From Saccharina japonica (lineage: Eukaryota > Sar > Phaeophyceae > Laminariales > Laminariaceae), in NCBI GenBank assembly GCA_008828725.1, contig MEHQ01003768.1:1-64000 (forward strand): DNA of 64,000 bases. Direction: 5' to 3'. A program made the position numbers and the translations under genes. The stretch's first letter is position 1. Each line of letters begins with the position of its first letter. Below are positions 33,721 through 46,263 of this stretch, piece by piece. Under the pieces are notes generated by a model. The model was given only the letters and a program-made list of their open reading frames with translations, searched no databases and was not told where the DNA came from.

Positions 33721-36700
33721 ATATTATGTGTATCCGAATTGTAACACAAAATGAAGCTACAAAACAAGTTAGGCCGCTCGACATCATACCGCTCGATGCG
33801 AATTGAACGTAGTACATATTCTACAGCCTTACAAGTGCAAAAATAGTACTTTTCGCCAAACTTCTCAGGATTTAGCTCGCGGCGGAGAGCGGGTCGGGGC
33901 GGGCCGCTCCCCGCCTAGCCGACATACCCTGCGTCTGAGTCAACGATTTCCTCTCGCTTTATTGGAATATTGATTGTATAGAAGCACCAGGTTGCGGAGT
34001 CCGTCAGACGTATTCTACTACAGCAGCAGCAGCAGCAGTACAGACAGGCACAGCAGTCATTCCTATTGTTCTTGTTCTACGAGTACAAATAAATCCAGCA
34101 GGATGAAGAGGGTAGACTCGACTGACACATAGCTCACACACACAGCAGACGTAGTAGCAGCAGCAGTACATATAGTCCATCATTGTACGATTGATCGCGG
34201 ATTGGATGAGTGCTACTATCACCAAACTTCACAGACAGGTGGGGCGGCGGGGACCCGCCCAGCCGACATACCCCGTGCGTGAACCAAGGATGGCCTCAGC
34301 CCGTGTATTTTGTTTGGATAGAACCGCCTAGCGGCGGAGTGGGCGAGCCAAACTCGAAGAAGTGTCACTGGGACCACATACAGAGAAACCCCTCTGGATG
34401 CTATACTATTACGAATAAAAGGAATATCGCCCCGTTGGAGACGTGCAAATATGTTATGTGTAAACCCAGTTAGATGTTTGTTTCTGGTTTCAGAGATCAG
34501 TTAAAATACGGCAGAATCTTTACTGCGAAAAGCACGTCCAACTCACGCCCATGCAGATACCCTGCTAGATCCTAAAGGCCACGTGCCCTATCTCAACACC
34601 CTTATGGTTGCAACTTCTGTACTGGTCTCTGTTCCGAGCGCCCGCTCAAGCTGACGATGGTTGCAGTCGTCCCAAAAAAGGATGACCACCGAGGTCTCTC
34701 GTGTTTTCATAAGAGTGTATCTCTTTTGTTATCCACTGCGGCTTTAAAATTCCAGTATGAAAAATGAATGTTGGAACAATTTTTATTTTTTTGAATGGAG
34801 ATCAAGTGAATTGATGAAACTTGAAATCGGGCTATTTTATGATACTATATATCAAGGAATTAGATGAAAATTGATAAAAAGTGATTTAGACCAAACGTGA
34901 TGGTACCACTCTGTAGCTCGTTCGTCGCATTTTCAGCAACATAATTCCAAATAAAATACGTGTACCCCTCGTATGTAAACCGAGGTAGGTCCACAATGCT
35001 CCCAAAAATTGAACATCCAACACAAAGGGGTGTCTCTCCACTATCTGGCCTGTTAGATAGTATCAGGGACACTACGCTACCATCGTATTTCCTGTTTTTG
35101 TTGTTCCGCAAATATACACGATTATATATCTCATGGCACTGCATACGACAGCGATACGTATGAGGTGTACGTATGTCGTTCAACGGGTAATGTATACGAG
35201 AACGATACGTGCAATATTTTTGATACATACGTGTACGAGGTACTACTACTAACCTACTTGGTACGGGACAATGCCAGCAAATATACATAGCGGCCTCGAG
35301 AAGTACCCTTGCGGTCCGTAGTCTAGGGGGTGAACGGTTGTTCACGGTGTCCTACCGTCTTCGTCCAAAAGCCTTTCTTCTTTTTCTTGCTTTTTTGCCA
35401 TCGGAGACTGATCAAGAATTTTTGTTGTCTGTTTTCAGTACATCAGCTGACAAATGTGTTTTTATAAGACGCCTAGTCGGCGCCCCCCACATATTATTGG
35501 CCGGGGTGTGCGAAATGTGACACTAGGGCCCTAACCAGCGCGACACATTCAGAGTTCGTGAAGCCATCAGTGTGTTGTCGATCGATGTCAAACTTGAAAA
35601 GTGGTATTTTTCTTGCAATCGGCGAGAAAACGAGATTTGGTGTTGTCTGTTTTCTATACACCAGCGACCAATAGTTGCGCTTCGACGAATCAAATGATAA
35701 CAACTGGGCTTTCAACGATGTAGAGGTAGTTGCGCTCAATGGTGCACACAATCCGTACGAGTATCATAGCATCCACGAAGGACAGAAGGTATCGACAATC
35801 GACCCCATGCCGCGGAACAACACGGCGTACACCGACACACGATAGCACTCACGATATATACCAGTTACCATGCCTCGTACTGCCAGGTGTGTGTAGGTAC
35901 GGCTACGATTAACACCCACGATAAAAACCAGGTATTAATCAGCACACCGTATGCCGCGAAACAGCACGTTGTTTACCCACACACGATAGAAAGGTTGAGT
36001 TATACCATATACCAGAACTCGTGCTGCCAGACCTGGGCATGTTCTAGTACGTAAGTAAAAACTTCGCAATTGCAGTATGCGTTTGGTCTGGCTTTTCCTC
36101 CTCGTGACGGATGCTTCATTGCACGAATATGCATAGCTGATATGTGGAATAAATGTGTATGGCCCGCCTTTCGCTGCATCGGCGGACCCGGCTGCGTGAA
36201 AAGAGTACATACCTGATTTACTAAATGTTCGTATCAATGGTTTGCCTTTCGCTTTGAGCTGGTGCAGCAGGGCATCGGCATATAAATACACGGCTCTGCA
36301 AACCCGGACGTGTACAGTAATACAATATTATATGATACTCCTTAAAGTGTTTTTCTAAGGGCGCTCTCCCCGTCGTTCGCAATCGTGCTCTTTTCCCCGT
36401 CATAGTTGACTTCGTGCGACCGTCTCTCCTCCCTAAGGAAGCGACTGCAGGATGCCATACCGGCCACTGCTCCCTTACCCTGTCCCCTCGAACACTCCGG
36501 CGCCCGCCAGCGCCCACGTCGGCCATGCTCGCGCTTGTGATCACGGCATATTCCAGAGTTCTTTGCACAAGCTCTAGTGCTCTCCGAAAAACCGAAACAA
36601 TGACGGTTTCTGACGTACTATAAGTATTCAAAACGAAACATGGACGGCGGTTATGTAGCAAGAGTGCGAAACATGTCGTCGATCTCGACCTTCCGTTCAC

Positions 36701-38999
36701 CCCCACAGTTTCCATTCTACGGCGGTGCCGGCAGGATGTCCGACCCTTCCAAGGCACTGTAGGCCTAAGATCACGCCCCCGAAGAAATCACGGTAACATA
36801 TTATTGCTGTGACGAGGCGTTGCGTTAAAACGCTGAGAGGGCGGACAGGGCTCGCAGAGTGCGAACATACCCGCCGTAGATTCCGATTTCGAGCCTTCGC
36901 ACGAGCGCGTGCGGCGCCGAGCGAAAGTGTCGTTGTCCCCGGCTGCTACGGTCGCGGCGGACACGCGCACCGGCAAAGAAACCGCGCGAGAAGGGCTTCA
37001 CATGCGGAAGAGAGCCGGAGATGAAGCAAAGTCTGGGATAAATTTCACGACTACAATAGGTTTATGTATAAAAAGGAGATAACATAAAGTAGCGTGTCTA
37101 GCTCGCAGGTCTCCACCCTAACTGCTGTTGTACGAATAGGGTAGAGAGTTTCCCCACATCAGGGTGTATGAGGTCTCATATTCCTGCTCTATGGCTTAGC
37201 AGGAAAAACATATTGTTGGTGGTCACCGTTCGCAACAGACATGGTGTTCCGTGGGCTGTAGGCATGTTCGTAGTCACCGATCGCTCCGTTCAAGTCGTCA
37301 AACGTCAAATGTTGTACGGGTATAAATAGAGTCATACTATTGTTGTTGGCCGTATTTTTCATATACACATTTGAAACTCCGAATAAGGGCCCTTTTTATG
37401 GATTTCAACTAGAAACGTCCCTATTGAGTTATATACGATGCCAAAATATGTGCCTATTCTACGCAGAACGACCAGCATGAGGTATGGTTATTCTCAAATG
37501 GTGGACTCGGTCACTTTTCCGACGAAGTACTTAATACACTATTTGATAAGACGCTTCTGGACATTTTTTCTGCAAATCCTGATGTCGTTACCGTGCGATT
37601 GCTCAAGATCGCACATCGCACAAGCTGAGCGCTGCGAGAGCAACGCGAAGCCCTGACCTGCAGCTCACTCACCCAACCCATGTACATCAGGATTCTTGGT
37701 GTAGCATGAGCCCGCTGCCATCACCTTGCAAAAGCAGGACTATCGGCCGCTGTAAAGGGTATCCCGCATTGACTCAACCGAGACGACCGTGTATATCATA
37801 CGTATGGACTGGAAAACGAATAATCGACCTCCTCGTCTTCCGAACTGTATCGTGGACACAGACGCAACACGCACGGACAAACATATCAACAAAAACTACG
37901 CGACCCGGCACGCAATACATCGTACCAACCCCCATCCCAACTAAACGTCGACTGGCGGGAGGCAAGCGCTCACACGATGGCTACCAGTCCGGTGCTCGCT
38001 GCAGTGCGGATATCACGCTCGTCGCGGGGGTGCTCTCTTCTTCAGTGTGCAGACTAGCCTGAAAACAGTTTCAGGACCACAGGGTTACCTCTGTCAATAG
38101 CACACAACGCCCGCGCTATGTACGGTGCACCATTTCCCCAGTCTCCAGCACTATTAGTTTCCGAGCGTCGACTATAATCTGTTGGCGGCTCGAGGGTAAG
38201 CCCTGTTGTGCTACAGTTGTGCTGTCTTTTTTCGTACCCTTAACGGAGGCACATGTCGAGCAGGCGAGCGAGGCAATAGTATTTTTCAGCCGTTTAAAAA
38301 CTGCTTCTCCGTTCTCGAATTTATGTACGTAGTGCTTTTCTTGTTGATCTGTCAATTATTGATACATATTCTGCGCATAATGTCCCACTCTAAATTCAAG
38401 TTTTTTAACGTTTTCTCGATTTCACTGTCTGAAGCCGCTATGCCGACTCTTAGACATTGTGCACAATGTGACTCAACTATTCTATCAGAAACTCAATGGC
38501 CTCATTCTTCCTTTTGCACAAACCCAACCCGAATATGCTGGAGCCCTGCGAGCACCCGAAAACCATTAAAATACGAAATTCGGCCGGACAGCATGACGCT
38601 TGCCCACGTAAAACGCACGAGACGATGAAGGCGCGAAAAGGGAATACATTTAATCTGCAAACGGAGCTAACATGGCCGCGGGTATCCACTCAACTACAGC
38701 ATAGACTCTCCCCCGTCCCCACAACTCACCAACTCGATCCTGCTGACTACACCAGCTGCTGTATGGAGTGCTGCCTGCACCGTACAAGCACACGGTAGCT
38801 GTGGGCACAGGTAGGGTAGTACGTACTAGGTAACAATCAGTAATACAAAGTTCCCGTACTTGACGTGCTCAGGGGGGTGTCGCAAAAACGATTTGAAAAC
38901 CTACAGCACATGGTATAATATCATATGATTACTGTATCATAGAACGACGTTAATACACACCTGCGTTTTGTTTAGGAGAGCGAAACTGACTTCATTGAC

Positions 39000-39785
39000 G
39001 TACGGGTGGTTAAAACTAACTTGTTTTTGTGGAGGGGCGAAGCGCCTTTGGGTCAATGTGGGAACCAAAGTTGACTAAATTTCTGTGTAGGTGGTCGCTA
39101 TGTGCTTGATCCCTGTGTTAGTGGCTTAAATGACTTGTTTTAGTGTTAGTTCAGATGGACCCGGGTTATGTGTGGTTGGTCTAATAAGTATGTTTGTTAT
39201 GTTTCGTGTGCGTCGTCGAGATTGATTTGGAATTGTTCTAGTGTACGAACTGGAAACTTCGCGGATTTTGAGTTTGTGCCAGGATAGTTTTTTTTTGTGA
39301 GGGGGGTATAAGTTGTCTTGATTTGAGTGTAGGTATAGCAGTTGACTTGGTTTTCGTGTGGGGTTCGAAACTGATTTAGTTACCTAGCGTCTGGATCGAA
39401 ATGGGCGAGGTGTTTCTCCTAGCAATAAAAATACGTGGTATGCGTTTGTGCAGCGAAATCGACTGAGTTTAAGTATTGGGTGTGTACGGGTTGGAAATTG
39501 GCTTAGGTTTACTGTCGGAAAATCGAATTTATCTTGGTTTCACAATGGGCATCGCAATTGACTTGATTTTAGTGTTGGGTTCAAAGTACAGCTGGGATTT
39601 TTCTTGGGATCGACATTGACTTGTTTTTCTTGCGGGGGATCGAAATCGACTTGGTTTTGTTTCAGGGATACAAACGACTTCGTTTTAGTAGGGGGATCGA
39701 TGTTTACTGCCTCTTTGTGTGCGGGTGGACAACGAAATGACTTGGTTTTAATGTGCAGAGGAAAAATGTGCACCGTGCACAGTAT
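39000..39785. repeat. Degenerate minisatellite, right arm
   Basis: Inverted counterpart of 22,090-22,960, with repeated GACTTGGTTTT and GATCGAAATTGACTTG-like words at irregular 40-55 bp spacing. Confidence 0.75.
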
Positions 39786-41396
39786 CCTCTAACTCGCTGT
39801 TCGGAAGACGATTTGACCAGTTCGATACCTGTCCCGCTTCTTGGTTGTTGTATGTATAAATTCAGTGGTGTCTATATATGTGAAGTATGCAGCGCCTTAC
39901 ACTGTCGACTGTAGATCGCCCGCGCTCTCGGCTGCCTACTAAAATCGCCCTCTTGCTTTGCTACTGCTGCTGTCAACGGAGGTGCAGCGCAGCAACAGAG
40001 GCTGCACAGACCTCCAGCTCTCCAGCTCGAAGGGTATGACGACTGATGCACCTATTAAGAACAGAGTAGGGACCCAGAGCAATACAGCACCGACAGAAAA
40101 TCCTGCGATTGTTTTGCGGGCGGACGGCAGCCGTGTATATATAGCGTTGTATCCAGCTGGTTCTAGCTCGCACTCCGCGTGCTCGTGTGCTGTCTGTCGT
40201 GTCTGGGGTTACATACACAATACAAAAATATTTACCGGGAAATAAAGTACAACAACGTATGCCTGAGCTCGCCGAGTATTGAACTCACTCCTTGAAATCG
40301 TAAAGCGGGAATCGAGACCAATTTATCATATCAACAAAGCTCAAGGTTACCATGTACCTGGTAGTATTTATCGTGGCGCGCGCCAGAAGAGCGACAAATA
40401 TATTTGACAGCACACGGGCAGAATAGGGAACAGTGGTGACTGTTGATGACTGTTGACGAGTGGGAGCCCCAAATAGAGCAACTTGCAATGACCACAGCCA
40501 GAAACGGCGGGCCTGACACGCGTGCTTGGTGTGGCCCGCTCCTGCTTGTGGTGCTAGGCGAGGTCGTATCGCTTGTTGTCCTCTTGACATGCTGTCTGAT
40601 CACGACTTTTTTGTCCTGAGTCAGTGTGCATCTGCGGCACATACAGGCAGTACAGAAATATAGTCGGTTGCTCACGGGTCGCAGGATCCGATAAACCAAA
40701 CTAGTTTTTAGTAGCCATAGCAGTACAGCACAGATTGGCGTGTCACACACACCGTTTCGCCTTGTGCTTATGGGCGGCAGCGTTGTAACGTTGTGTCCTC
40801 TGCATATTGTGTTGTCTACCTTTGGTTTGTCTGGTTCGTCTGATATGTCTGCTCGTGGTATTGTGAGAGGGCTGAAAGTGGACAGATATGTATGGGTAAG
40901 TAGAAACTAAGGCCCCATACAGAGGCGTACTCTTCTGGAATTGCTTGTGCCGTACCTCACGGACGAAGCTCAGCGGACAGGATAGTTTCGTTGTAGCCAC
41001 TCCTCATGAAAAAACAATTTCGCCGCCTGTTGTGCGAGGTACAGTGCTGGGACTGAGCCCATACCTCGACCACCGTGTCCGGACCGGCTTGCCGTGTCGA
41101 CGTACTTAGCGTTTCGCCGAAAAGTGCAGATATGTTCGAAACAAGACGGATATTTTAGAAACATATTTATACATACACCAGAACACTGTACTATGTGAAT
41201 ACAGCATATTTATCCCGTGAACCAGATGTTTGTCGAATACATGTCATGTGTTCGCCTCCGACCATTAACTCTGTGCATTCATACCGTACTTAAAGGTGCC
41301 TTGAGCAAAGAAATATCGCCACAATGTCCGAAGGTTGCACGGTGTAACAAACAGTATCTCTCCCCGCCGAGCTCTATCAGCAAGTTGGTAGGACCA

Positions 41397-41456
41397 TTGT
41401 AGTGCAGCGCGGGGTGGCGGAACCCGTTTAATCGTCTCTTATCGCCGACATATATA
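41397..41456 (+). promoter_or_regulatory. Displaced upstream block of the right inner EsV-1-7 gene
   Basis: TTGTAGTGCAGCGCGGGG and the GCCGACAT block match the upstream region of the left inner gene (20,300-20,225 on the minus strand), where they sit within about 180 bp of the ATG. Here the fold-back element at 41,460-42,890 separates them from the gene. Confidence 0.45.
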
Positions 41457-41459
41457 CTA

Positions 41460-42890
41460 CAGGGATCCGCATTTGAGACTTCACAAAAATGATGAAAGTG
41501 AAAAAAAAACAAGAAAAAAACGTACAATCACAAATAAAAACAAACAGCCCAGAGTGAAGATACGTATCAAAACCGAAGGCATTTCACCCCAACGATTGAC
41601 ATCACGAAAATGAAGGCCTGCTCGGTAACACAAGGAACTGGAGCTTCCCTCGACCCAATCCCGGCGTAATTTGAGCCCTTGTGGCCGGCACACTGCTCTC
41701 CGATCTGCCGGCAAGGCGTGTGTCTTCGAGTTGCTGCAAATCTGCAAATCGCTCGTCCCGAGTACACCCTCTAACAAAATTAATGAGGCTCGAGCCAGCA
41801 CTTCAGCCCAACGAACCCAAGGTTGACATGCACGCCACAACCCGCAGGGTCATTGTAACGTCGGCCGTTTCCAATTTCGTTGCTTGTATCGTTCGCGGGC
41901 TCAATTTCCTCGTACTCGTTCGGGTAAGGGTACTGCTGTAAGAAAGGCGCAAATTACGAGTACTCGAACCTAAATATCTACAACAATATCGTTTCGTCGA
42001 TCGAGAAAACTTACGCAGATTATGCTGCTTGCAGGTGCAACTCGTGCTCGACCTAGGGAAGAGGGTCGTAAGGGACATTTGGCGTGGCTGTTGTCCTCTA
42101 CTAGAGGGTTCGAGGAGAGCAATCGGCGACGCAAATAGTCTCGCCCTTCAGAGGTAGGGCTGCCCTCCGTCTAGATCCGCCAAGAGAGAGATGTACCCCG
42201 GAAATCTCAACAGAGCAAATCAAGGACCAACTTCGAACAGCAGCCCGTTGTCCCTCGAAAAGGCACGCCATGGCCAGCTTCAGCCTCTCGAGTGGTCCCT
42301 CTGACCTCGGGAAACGGCCTCAAGTCGTCGCAGCCAAAAACAAGCTTCCATCAGCGAGGTTTCAGCCTCTGGTCTACGAGGAGGACGTAGACGAAAACCG
42401 ACGCGCCGCGATTGCACTCACTTCTGATACGAACGAGCACGAGGATATTGACCTCGCGAGCGATACAAGCAACGAAATTTGAAACGGCTGACGTTACAAT
42501 GACCCCGTGGGTTGTGGCGTGCCTGCCACCCCTGGCTTCGTTGGGCGAAGATACTGGCTCGAACCCTATTTATTGTGTTAGAGGGCGTACACGGGACGAG
42601 CTATTTGCAGATTTGCAGCAGCTCGGAGACACACGCCTTGGCGGCAGATTGGAGAGCAGTGTGCCGGCCACAAGGGCTCAAAACACGCCGGGATTGGGTC
42701 AAGGGCAGCTCCAGTTCCTTGTGCTACCGAGCAGGCCTTCTTTTTCGTCATTTCAATCGTTGGGGTAAAATGCCTTTGGTTCTGATACGAATCTTCACTC
42801 TGGGCTGTTATTTTTTTTTGTGATTCTTTTTTTTTGTGTTCTTTTTTTTTCTTTTCATAATGTTTGGGAAATCTCAAATGCGGATCCCTG
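41460..42890. mobile_element. Fold-back DNA element with long inverted repeats and TA target site (1.43 kb)
   Basis: Ends are CAGGGATCCGCATTTGAGA and its exact reverse complement, each followed by A/T-rich tracts. The inverted repeats extend about 480 bp (41,460-41,945 and 42,405-42,890). TA dinucleotides flank both ends (41,458-41,459 and 42,891-42,892). The left arm has no such insertion between the equivalent promoter blocks. The TA target and CAGG ends fit the Tc1/mariner-pogo group. The unique centre includes a 70-residue frame listed separately. Confidence 0.8.
42270..42482 (+). CDS. Hypothetical 70-residue frame in the centre of the fold-back element
   Basis: ATG-initiated, Ser-rich at the N-terminus and acidic at the C-terminus (EEDVDENRR, EHEDIDLASD), with coding-like composition, extending into the right inverted repeat. 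It may be a remnant of the element's own protein or a captured host exon. No domain is recognisable and the frame is short. Confidence 0.3.
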   Translation: MASFSLSSGPSDLGKRPQVVAAKNKLPSARFQPLVYEEDVDENRRAAIALTSDTNEHEDIDLASDTSNEI

Positions 42891-43007
42891 TAGCTGTAGG
42901 CGTGACAGCTCAGCCCGAACCTTATACATTATTTGTGTGTCACACTCGCCACCTGATGTTCTCCAGGCATTCCCACCGCCGTTGCTACCACCCCGTTTTA
43001 GGCGATT

Positions 43008-44477
43008 ATGGAGCGTTGCTTCCGTGATGGCTGCACGAAGCGGGGGGGCTACGCTGTCAGAGGTCGTATGAGGGCGTACTGCAAGAAACACGCGGAGCAC
43101 GGCATGGTGAGCATCGACAACAGGCTATGCGTATATGACTCCTGCAACAATCATCCGAAATTCAATATCGAAGGGAGCAAGACGCCTGCGTACTGCAAGC
43201 AACATGCTAACAACAGCATGGTGAACGTTCGCTACAGGCGTTGCTCATATGACATCTGCATGAAGAAGACGAAATTCAATGCTGAGGGCAGCAAGGCTGC
43301 GGTATACTGCAAAAAGCATGCAGCGGTTGACGTGGTGGGCGTCGTCAACCGGCGTTGCCCACATGAAACCTGTACTAAAAGGCCGACTTTCAATGTCGAA
43401 GGTAGCAAGACTGCGGTGTACGGCAAGCTACATGCTGAAAACGGCATGGCAAACGCTCGCGGCAAGCGTTGCTCACATGACAAATGCATGAAAAGGCCTA
43501 CGTTCAATTTCGAGGACAACAAGACGGCCGTGTACTGCAAGCAGCATGCTGAGGACGGCATGGTGAACGTTCTCAACAAGCGTTGCTCACATGACACCTG
43601 CATCAAGCGTCCGAGTTTCAATGTCGAGGGCAGGTTAACGGCGGCCTACTGCAAGCATCATGCTGAGGAAGGCATGGTGAACGTTGTCAGCCGGCGTTGC
43701 TCACACAACACCTGCATGAAGAGTCCACATTTCAATGTCGAGGGCAGCAAGATGGCGGTGTACTGCAAGCTGCATGCTGAGGACGACATGGTAAACGTTT
43801 GCGATAGGCGTTGCTCATACGACACCTGCATGAAGCGACCAAGCTTCAATGTCGAGGGCAACAACACGGCGGTGTACTGTAAGCTACATGCTGAGGACGG
43901 AATGGTGAACGTCCGCGATAAGCGTTGTTCACATGACAACTGCATGGAGGTTCCGAGTTTCAATGTCGAGGGCAGAAAGACGGCGGCGTACTGCAAGCAT
44001 CATGCTAAGGATGGCATGCTGAAGGTCATCAGCCGGCGTTGCTCACACGATACCTGCATGAAGTATCCCCATTTCAATGTCGAGGGCAGCAAGACGGCGG
44101 CGTACTGCAAGCAACATGCTGAAGACGGCATGGTAAAAGTTCGCTACAAGCGTTGCTCACATGACACCTGCACCAGGGAACCGATCTGGGGTATACTATC
44201 TGGCGGTTTGGCGACAGTGTGCTCCGACCATAAAACCGAAATATTGGTTGGCCAATTAATTAGTTTTCGGGTCAGGTGCCAAGTGTTGAATTGTGGCCGA
44301 ACGTCACGGTGGGGTCTCAGTGGAAAGAAGCCAACCCACTGCCACCAGCACGGCCCCTCCCAGGACGACTTTGTCTGCGTTGTACAGACACCCGCCAGCA
44401 AGAGGGCTCGTCATAGCCTGTCGAGCCGTTCCGTTAACCCCCCCCGATCTGACGTAAAAACTGAGTGTACCTTTTAA
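43008..44477 (+). CDS. EsV-1-7 multi-repeat protein (right inner gene)
   Basis: An open frame of 489 residues from the ATG at 43,008 to a TAA. It contains twelve EsV-1-7 repeats: ten regular and two Trp-Gly terminal modules, one more than its palindrome partner at 18,763-20,121, with which it shares the unusual first repeat (HAEHGMVSI). In repeat 4 the third Cys is Gly (codon 43,422-43,424, residue 139), so that module should not bind metal normally. The tail carries GPSQDD, the basic cluster SKRARHS and VKTECTF. No signal peptide or membrane segment. A fold-back element is inserted about 120 bp upstream of the ATG and may have altered its promoter. Function as for the family: putative metal-binding, possibly regulatory protein; not established. 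Confidence 0.92.
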   Translation: MERCFRDGCTKRGGYAVRGRMRAYCKKHAEHGMVSIDNRLCVYDSCNNHPKFNIEGSKTPAYCKQHANNSMVNVRYRRCSYDICMKKTKFNAEGSKAAVYCKKHAAVDVVGVVNRRCPHETCTKRPTFNVEGSKTAVYGKLHAENGMANARGKRCSHDKCMKRPTFNFEDNKTAVYCKQHAEDGMVNVLNKRCSHDTCIKRPSFNVEGRLTAAYCKHHAEEGMVNVVSRRCSHNTCMKSPHFNVEGSKMAVYCKLHAEDDMVNVCDRRCSYDTCMKRPSFNVEGNNTAVYCKLHAEDGMVNVRDKRCSHDNCMEVPSFNVEGRKTAAYCKHHAKDGMLKVISRRCSHDTCMKYPHFNVEGSKTAAYCKQHAEDGMVKVRYKRCSHDTCTREPIWGILSGGLATVCSDHKTEILVGQLISFRVRCQVLNCGRTSRWGLSGKKPTHCHQHGPSQDDFVCVVQTPASKRARHSLSSRSVNPPRSDVKTECTF

Positions 44478-45180
44478 AAAGTTTCCGAGCGGTCCGGGAA
44501 ATTGGTGTGAGCAGTTATGTTGGACTAGATCCGTGGTACAGATGTGCACTAGTCCCACCAGGTATACATAGCAAGTTAATGATGTTTGCGCCGAATACGC
44601 TTGTCGTCGTGTCGGCTCTGGCTGTCTCAGCCTTTATTTTCCAAGGACCGTTTCTACTGTGAGGCAATGCCGTTTATTGTCCGCGGAGGCAGGCCTAGGC
44701 TAGACCAAGGATTGTTAGGGCGTCTTAGCTTCATCCCAGGTTGAAATGGGCATGAGCTGCCTGTATGCCGTTCGGCATGTTTTGACCGCTAATGCTATTC
44801 AAAATATATTACAAGCGAGACGAAGGCATCGAAGAATCGGTCCGCCGCAAAGAATGTGCTTGATATGTTGTCGAGAACAGTGTCAGGGCTACTCTTTCTC
44901 TTTATGCTGTCTTGCGTCACAATCATTAGAGAGGACGGCGTAGTCGATAGTAGACATGACGCTGAAGGTTATGGTTCCAACCCTGTCTTGCAGATCAGAA
45001 CCGGATTAGGCCGGGACTAAGGTTTGGATCAGCATTCAACGAGCAAAGCGATCCAGTAGATTTACTTTGGCGTCGAGTCTATAAGGGTATTGACTTGTTT
45101 ATGCTGTTCATGTTTACATGTGTGTTTAACGTACAGTAGTTCGCATGGCAATCCAGCGCCCATTGCAGCTAAAATTCTCC
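44478..45180. other. 3' flank of the right inner gene
   Basis: Mirrors 18,762-18,060. The palindrome breaks at about 45,180, next to TTGCAGCTAAAATTC. Confidence 0.5.
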
Positions 45181-45214
45181 GGTCCTTGGACCGGAGACTC
45201 AGCAAGGATAATCC

Positions 45215-45345
45215 CAAAAGTGAAGCCCGATTTTCAAGATAATAGGCGTGACAAAAGCTGCCCCAGTTTTCAAGTTACTCAGCGTGACAGAAAAGTGACC
45301 CCCGAAATCAAGTTGATAAGCGTCAGAAAAGTGACCCCCTCTCAT
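45215..45345. repeat. Degenerate minisatellite (CAGAAAAGTGACCCCC type)
   Basis: Three irregular units of about 50 bp with GCGTGACARAAG and TTTTCAAGTTA words, located at the left edge of the right-only block. Confidence 0.6.
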
Positions 45346-45658
45346 CATACCACGGGTACCCCCTTGTCCCCTCGACCCTCAAAGCCCGTTCTTGGCTTAC
45401 AGCAGCGGCGTCGCGACAGTTTTTGCACGCCTCGACAGCCAAGCACACACCATGGGCCTCGGCAGAGTATCAGCAACAGAGGTGGGGTGTGTGCGACACG
45501 CCGAGGACAACAGCGCGAACAGAGCAGATCAGCACGCAAACACGCCGAGCACTGAGTGACCTTGGGGAGTTCCTCATCTGTGATTGTTTGAACAGGGGGA
45601 GGGGGGGGTTGTGATGTGCTGCAAGGTCGCCAACACCTGGCATGCCAAGGGTATGCGG

Positions 45659-45745
45659 GTATGAGTACATGCCACGCCTCGCCACGAGTATGAGTACATG
45701 CCACGCCTCGCCACGAGTATGGGTATATGCCACGCCTCACCACCA
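45659..45745. repeat. Three 29 bp tandem copies
   Basis: The unit GTATGAGTACATGCCACGCC plus CTCGCCACGA is repeated at 45,659, 45,688 and 45,717, the third with a few changes. Confidence 0.85.
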
Positions 45746-46180
45746 CGCCTCGTCAGCTCGCAACAGAGTGGAATAATGTTCTCAGTTCTGAACAAAACGA
45801 GTATGATACGTACGTACAGCAGTCAAAATATGCTGACGGCAGTTATTTCCTATTTTCATGTTTTGTTCCGTGGCTGACGCTAAGCTTCATCCTTGACCGA
45901 GGCGCTCGCAAGCGTGTGTCGAGGAGTACAGGATAGACCGCACTCCTGCTCGTTGTTGGTGCTTGGAACTTGCTGATTCCGCAGCTTGCTGCTTCTACGC
46001 GGCCTCGAGTGTCGGCCGGCGATCGCTGGCGTATAGCACACAGACACAGGCAGAGCACACCACCAGCACAGATACCTGAGGCAGTTTAAACGCTGCTTAT
46101 TTTATGCGAACAATAATGAGCAGTAAAGGGCAGGTATCCAGACCGCTCGCTCTGATAGCTTAGCTGCTGCATCGCACATA

Positions 46181-46263
46181 CCGCTCTGTCCCGAAATATA
46201 AGAACGTTTTAATATAGTTGCGTATTAATTTCAATACATTTTTTATATTTCGGGACGGAGTGG
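46181..46263. mobile_element. Stowaway-like MITE (83 bp)
   Basis: The ends are inverted: CCGCTCTGTCCCGAAATATA at the left and, on the other strand, CCACTCCGTCCCGAAATATA at the right. TA duplications flank it (46,179-46,180 and 46,264-46,265). The end sequence closely resembles the CTCCGTCCC-AAATATAAG ends of plant Stowaway elements, which are Tc1/mariner-type miniature transposons. Confidence 0.8.

Larger units (their letters stand above)
31300..40990. other. Decayed right-arm sequence, no gene seen
   Basis: The stretch mirrors about 20,860-30,050 on the left. It contains short repeats listed separately. No frame here is supported by conservation between the arms. Confidence 0.5.

Noticed and set aside
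36221..36757. 178-residue minus-strand frame
   Set aside because: The left-arm partner region (25,163-25,700) breaks the frame repeatedly, and no domain is seen.
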